NCBI RefSeq assembly: GCF_001187725.1
Contig: NZ_LGIQ01000009.1
Span: forward strand, 1,549,493 to 1,613,492
From: Brevibacillus reuszeri
GTDB lineage: Bacteria; Bacillota; Bacilli; Brevibacillales; Brevibacillaceae
DNA length: 64,000 nucleotides
Direction of reading: 5' to 3'
In this document: in pieces, positions 60,501 to 64,000 of the stretch
How positions within the stretch are numbered: position 1 is the first letter of the stretch
Layout: every line of letters starts with the position of its first letter
Made by a program: the position numbers and the translations under genes
The notes under the pieces: model-generated
The model's input: the letters and a program-made list of their open reading frames with translations, nothing else
The model's database searches: none
Told to the model about the DNA's origin: nothing

Positions 60501-62189
60501 TTATCCCAAAAGCGCCTGTAATTGGGCAAGCCCTTCTTTTAGCGGCGGCTGTGCCTGTTTGGCTGCTTTCGCAAGCTTGTCCGGGCTCCCGAATATCCGG
60601 TATAACACCAGCTCGCGTTCATAGCTGTCTTTGTCATTTAAAGCCTGCACAAGCGCATCAGCCAGCTCAGGACTGTCGATGGTAATATTTTTAACCCGTT
60701 TGCCTTCCTCGTTACCACCCAGCAAAATGGACACGAGCGTTGGCATATGCTCCACCTTTAAGCCATGAGCCTCGACAAATGCCTCCGCGTAGCTGTCCTG
60801 CACCAATTGATGCTCCGAATCAACCAGCTCCATATAACGGCGGACCAAAGGAAAATACGATTCGCTGTACAAGCCGAGGCCAAACACGGCATAGGTGCCC
60901 GGCATCACTGATTTCTCTCCTGGCTCTACATCACCATACCATGCAAACTCTTCCATAGCCGTATCCGCATATTCCGCAAGCTTCGGGAACAGGGACGGAT
61001 AGGTGAGTGCATTTGCAAAAAACTGATGCAGTTTCGATTTCGCCAATTGCTTCATAGGCAAAAGATGCTTTTGGCTGCTTTTCAGCTTCAGCTTGTATTC
61101 TTTGGGAAAGCCGTCCCGCAGCAGGTGAATGAGATAATCCAATGCTTCTTCGTATGCTTTTTCTTCTTCAGAGACGATCTTGATTTCAATCGCCTGCATC
61201 ACATCATTATTGCTGCATTCCACAAGCTCTCCCCGATATTTACTTGCAAACTTCCCGCTGCCCACCTTCAGATAGTCCACTGCACGCTTTGAGCCTAACT
61301 GGGCGGCGAGCTCTAGATACTTTTGTCGAGTATCCGGCTGGGTGCCCCCGATCTGCGAAGCCACATAAAGGAAGAAATTCATTTCCTCGGTATCAACATT
61401 GCCACGCTCAGACTGCTCCTTGACTGTCCAATCGTGCCCAAAGTCTCCTGCGCGATCAAAATGCTGCGGCAGAAAGGATTCCTCTGCCCAGTTTTTGAAA
61501 GCCGAGGTGTAATGCCCGATCCACTCCGCTTTCCGTTTTGGGTTCTGATGGAGCTTGTCGGAGAGACGACGGATCAATGGCGCAATCTCTTCCTCTGTCT
61601 GTTTCATCACGTCCGGATTGATCAAGAGATATGCGAAGAAAAACATGTCTGTTTCATCCGGGAGAACAGGTGGATCAGGAACAATCTTTGTTTGAATAAA
61701 ATGCTCCAGTGACTTTTGCAGCTCAGCAAGCTTTGGTTCATGTAGGAGCTGGCGTTGCAGACTTATCACAGACTGTTTTCGTTCGAATTCAAACACAACT
61801 TCAAATCGGTAATCAAAAAAGCGGGGACCGAGCTCATCCGAGCGGAACAAGTTCTCTACAAGCTGACACAAGGCGGGAAAGAATTCTTCGGTAAGCTGTT
61901 TGTCCGTCAATTCTGAGATATAAGGACCGGCGCTGATTTTATAGGAGCTGTCACTCCAGGAGAAGGGCTCGTAAATATCGATATGAATCGCACCGTTTGC
62001 CCAGTTAAGCTTGCCTTTTCTCCAAGCCACACGAAGATAATCCTTGATTCCTGCCTGTAATCGGCTTTGCTTTTTCAGTTCATGTATTCTTTGACTCTCT
62101 TTTGAGTAAATTACAGTGACTTCCTTCCACACATCATGCAGAAAAGCTTCTACAGCCTGATTCAACGAGCAATCCTCCCAATTTATCAT
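60501..62189 (-). CDS. Large protein of unknown function, tentatively DUF6138-like
   Basis: A 562-residue soluble protein with no signal peptide or membrane segment. It is acidic and rich in helices; the middle (about 250-480) has repeat-like helical segments such as YLELAAQLGSKRAVDYLKVG, which resembles a Sel1/TPR-type repeat. The resemblance to DUF6138 proteins is from memory and not firm. The ATG lies at the window-right end of the gene with no obvious partner gene. It reads against the flanking mqo. Confidence 0.65.
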   Translation of the reverse strand: MINWEDCSLNQAVEAFLHDVWKEVTVIYSKESQRIHELKKQSRLQAGIKDYLRVAWRKGKLNWANGAIHIDIYEPFSWSDSSYKISAGPYISELTDKQLTEEFFPALCQLVENLFRSDELGPRFFDYRFEVVFEFERKQSVISLQRQLLHEPKLAELQKSLEHFIQTKIVPDPPVLPDETDMFFFAYLLINPDVMKQTEEEIAPLIRRLSDKLHQNPKRKAEWIGHYTSAFKNWAEESFLPQHFDRAGDFGHDWTVKEQSERGNVDTEEMNFFLYVASQIGGTQPDTRQKYLELAAQLGSKRAVDYLKVGSGKFASKYRGELVECSNNDVMQAIEIKIVSEEEKAYEEALDYLIHLLRDGFPKEYKLKLKSSQKHLLPMKQLAKSKLHQFFANALTYPSLFPKLAEYADTAMEEFAWYGDVEPGEKSVMPGTYAVFGLGLYSESYFPLVRRYMELVDSEHQLVQDSYAEAFVEAHGLKVEHMPTLVSILLGGNEEGKRVKNITIDSPELADALVQALNDKDSYERELVLYRIFGSPDKLAKAAKQAQPPLKEGLAQLQALLG

Positions 62190-62686
62190 CTGATTTCCTT
62201 TAATTGTAAGGGTTTGCTGGGGTGATTTATAGAGTCAAAAGACTCGGAACGTTATCAGGGATATATCGGCGAATGAAAAACGAAAAATGACACCGAAATG
62301 TAAATTATTTTTCGTGATTAATTTATACCAGTGGAGAGCAAATCAGGAATCAAAAATGGGAAATTGGAAACGGTAAGGAGAGATAAAATTTCTGCATGGA
62401 AAAGGGGATAAGCCTTGATTTCTAAACGTTTTTTGGGCTATTCGGGCTTGGTTTTTCCTCTATACAGCTTGAAAATTTCATGCCTCTCATTTGTCTGCTT
62501 TGAGATAGCACATAACTATCAATATATAGCAAATATTTTATTCCAAAGACAAAAGTGTTACACTATACACAGGTTGTAATTATTCCAGAAAAGGTGTGTA
62601 CTAGGTAGCACCCTGACTTGCAACGGGGCCAGATCAGGAGCCGCCTGCATCTTTTCTCCAAATACCAGCGAGTTAGGACGGTAAAA
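62190..62686 (+). promoter_or_regulatory. mqo upstream region with candidate structured leader
   Basis: No gene is visible in these 497 bp. From about 62578 the leader can form two stems, GGTG/CACC (62593-62612) and CCTGA/TCAGG (62612-62638). A GC-rich tract CCGCCTGC and CCAAATACCAGCGAG follow just before the Shine-Dalgarno TTAGGACGG. It does not match a riboswitch class I can name. Confidence 0.4.
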
Positions 62687-64000
62687 ATGAGTAACAGACA
62701 AATGCAAACAGACGTTATCTTAATTGGTGCCGGCATCATGAGTGCGACTCTAGGGTCACTATTGAAGGAATTAATGCCAGACTGGAAAATTACAGTGTTC
62801 GAAAAACTCTCCAAAGCGGGAGAGGAAAGCTCTAACGAGTGGAACAATGCGGGAACGGGGCATGCTGCACTCTGTGAGCTGAACTACACGACCGAAAAGA
62901 AAGACGGGTCTGTAGACATTAGCAAAGCCATTAAAATTAATGAGCAGTTTCAGGTTTCCATGCAGTTTTGGTCTTACCTTGTGAACAACAAGCTGATCAG
63001 TAACCCGCATGATTTTATTATGCCATTGCCGCACATGAGCTTGGTGCAAGGGGAGAATGATGTATCGTTTTTGAAAAAGCGTTTCGAAGCGATGACGAAC
63101 AATCCACTGTTCCAAGGTATGGAGTTCTCGGATGATCCAGAGAAACTGATGGAATGGCTTCCGCTCGTTATGAAAGACCGTATCTCGAATGAGCCGATTG
63201 CAGCAACAAAAATCGACTCTGGTACGGACGTTAACTTTGGTGCTTTGACTCGTATGCTGTTTGAGCACTTGCAAAGTAAAGATGTTGAAATTAACTACGA
63301 GCACAGTGTTGAGAATATAAACCGTAATGGCGACGGTTCTTGGCAATTGAAAGTGAAAAATCTCAATAACGGAAGCATCGAACGCCATTCGGCCAAATTC
63401 GTCTTCATCGGAGGCGGAGGCGGTAGCTTGCACTTGCTGCAAAAATCGGGTATTCCTGAAGGAAAGCATATCGGCGGATTCCCTGTAAGTGGTATCTTCA
63501 TGGTATGTAATAATCAGGAAGTTGTTGAGCAGCATCATGCAAAAGTATACGGAAAAGCGAAGGTTGGCGCTCCGCCAATGTCCGTTCCGCATCTTGACAC
63601 ACGCTATATCGATCATAAAAAGTCGTTGCTGTTTGGCCCATTTGCAGGCTTTTCACCAAAGTTCTTAAAAACAGGCTCCATGCTCGACTTGGTTACTTCG
63701 GTAAAACCAAACAATGTTTTAACGATGCTAGCAGCTGGTGCAAAAGAAATGTCTCTGACCAAATACTTGATCCAGCAAGTTATGTTATCGAAGGAACAGC
63801 GCATGGAAGAGCTGCGTGAGTTTATCCCGAACGCAAAAAGCGAGGATTGGGATTTAGTCGTAGCGGGTCAACGTGTACAGGTAATCAAGGATACAGAGGC
63901 TGGCGGCAAAGGAACACTTCAATTTGGTACGGAAGTCATTACAGCTGCTGATGGCTCGATTGCAGCTCTGCTTGGTGCTTCCCCTGGTGCTTCTACAGCC
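62687..64000 (+). CDS. mqo: Malate:quinone oxidoreductase, 5' part
   Basis: FAD enzyme on the membrane that oxidises malate and passes electrons to quinone. The first 438 codons are visible. The FAD motif LIGAGIMSATLG is near residue 12, followed by EESSNEWNNAGTGHAALCELNYT and, further on, FIGGGGGSLHLLQKSGIPEG. The window ends inside the gene. TTAGGACGG precedes the ATG at 62687. Confidence 0.95.
   Translation, partial: MSNRQMQTDVILIGAGIMSATLGSLLKELMPDWKITVFEKLSKAGEESSNEWNNAGTGHAALCELNYTTEKKDGSVDISKAIKINEQFQVSMQFWSYLVNNKLISNPHDFIMPLPHMSLVQGENDVSFLKKRFEAMTNNPLFQGMEFSDDPEKLMEWLPLVMKDRISNEPIAATKIDSGTDVNFGALTRMLFEHLQSKDVEINYEHSVENINRNGDGSWQLKVKNLNNGSIERHSAKFVFIGGGGGSLHLLQKSGIPEGKHIGGFPVSGIFMVCNNQEVVEQHHAKVYGKAKVGAPPMSVPHLDTRYIDHKKSLLFGPFAGFSPKFLKTGSMLDLVTSVKPNNVLTMLAAGAKEMSLTKYLIQQVMLSKEQRMEELREFIPNAKSEDWDLVVAGQRVQVIKDTEAGGKGTLQFGTEVITAADGSIAALLGASPGASTA

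Noticed and set aside
62640..62680. TPP-riboswitch-like string CCAAATACCAGCG in the mqo leader
   Set aside because: The pyrimidine-sensing CTGAGA segment and the rest of the aptamer are missing, and mqo is not a thiamine gene.
62771..63616. 281-codon frame antisense to mqo
   Set aside because: mqo is clearly coding on the plus strand; the antisense product matches nothing.

Overview
The window is the origin-proximal part of a low-to-mid G+C Gram-positive chromosome. Gene order, protein similarity and leftovers of sporulation (RemB, SpoIIIJ, Soj/Spo0J, YyaC, a YjcZ-type micro-protein) point to the Bacillales. The combination of genes is most like Brevibacillus; that genus call is recognition and inference, not a database result. 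Relative to the usual Bacillus subtilis map the window is reverse-complemented: everything left of about 7.5 kb reads leftward (minus), and nearly everything right of about 8.1 kb reads rightward (plus), as expected for genes co-oriented with forks leaving oriC.

Left end (1-7,510, minus strand): a nine-tRNA cluster (Ile-Ala-Asn-Glu-Val-Asp-Phe-Thr-Tyr in transcription order, the last cut by the window edge) lies behind the dnaA-dnaN-yaaA-recF-remB-gyrB block. gyrA does not follow gyrB here. oriC has two parts: a DnaA-box field upstream of dnaA (about 7,631-7,968), and an unwinding module in the dnaA-dnaN gap (about 6,010-6,080) with AT-rich DNA, TAG/TAA trios and three overlapping DnaA boxes.

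8-24.6 kb: rpmH, rnpA, yidD, yidC (spoIIIJ), jag, mnmE, mnmG, rsmG, noc, soj and spo0J in the conserved order, with local insertions: a nucleotidyltransferase gene between rpmH and rnpA, a 66-bp tandem repeat between mnmE and mnmG, and an MgtC-type membrane gene before noc. A perfect parS lies inside spo0J and a one-mismatch parS lies downstream of mgtC. A class V aminotransferase, a DUF554 protein, a lipid kinase and YyaC follow.

24.7-39.4 kb: DUF3343, MscS channel, DUF951, a two-domain Ig-like surface protein, a hidden 28-codon YjcZ-like gene, a second dense DnaA-box cluster (27,429-27,558) beside very AT-rich DNA, an exported M3 peptidase, ychF, rpsF-ssb-rpsR, yybS-gdpP-rplI-dnaB and purA with two inverted PurBoxes. 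A small Sm-like protein gene follows.

39.5-53.7 kb: a small stress-type protein, a LysM/G5/M23 wall peptidase, the walRKHIJ signalling operon, a LysE exporter, HtrA, a CxxH/CxxC protein and rlmH. A blaI-blaR-type regulatory pair plus a stalk-domain protein, with its own twin operators, is inserted just before rlmH.

53.7-64 kb: a PyrR-type attenuator leader with codB-codA (cytosine uptake and deamination), then a more accessory stretch (RidA, XRE-membrane protein, coiled-coil protein, Crp-like regulator, DUF4386, a 562-aa orphan protein) and the 5' part of mqo behind a structured leader. No rRNA, CRISPR array, intact insertion sequence or prophage was seen.
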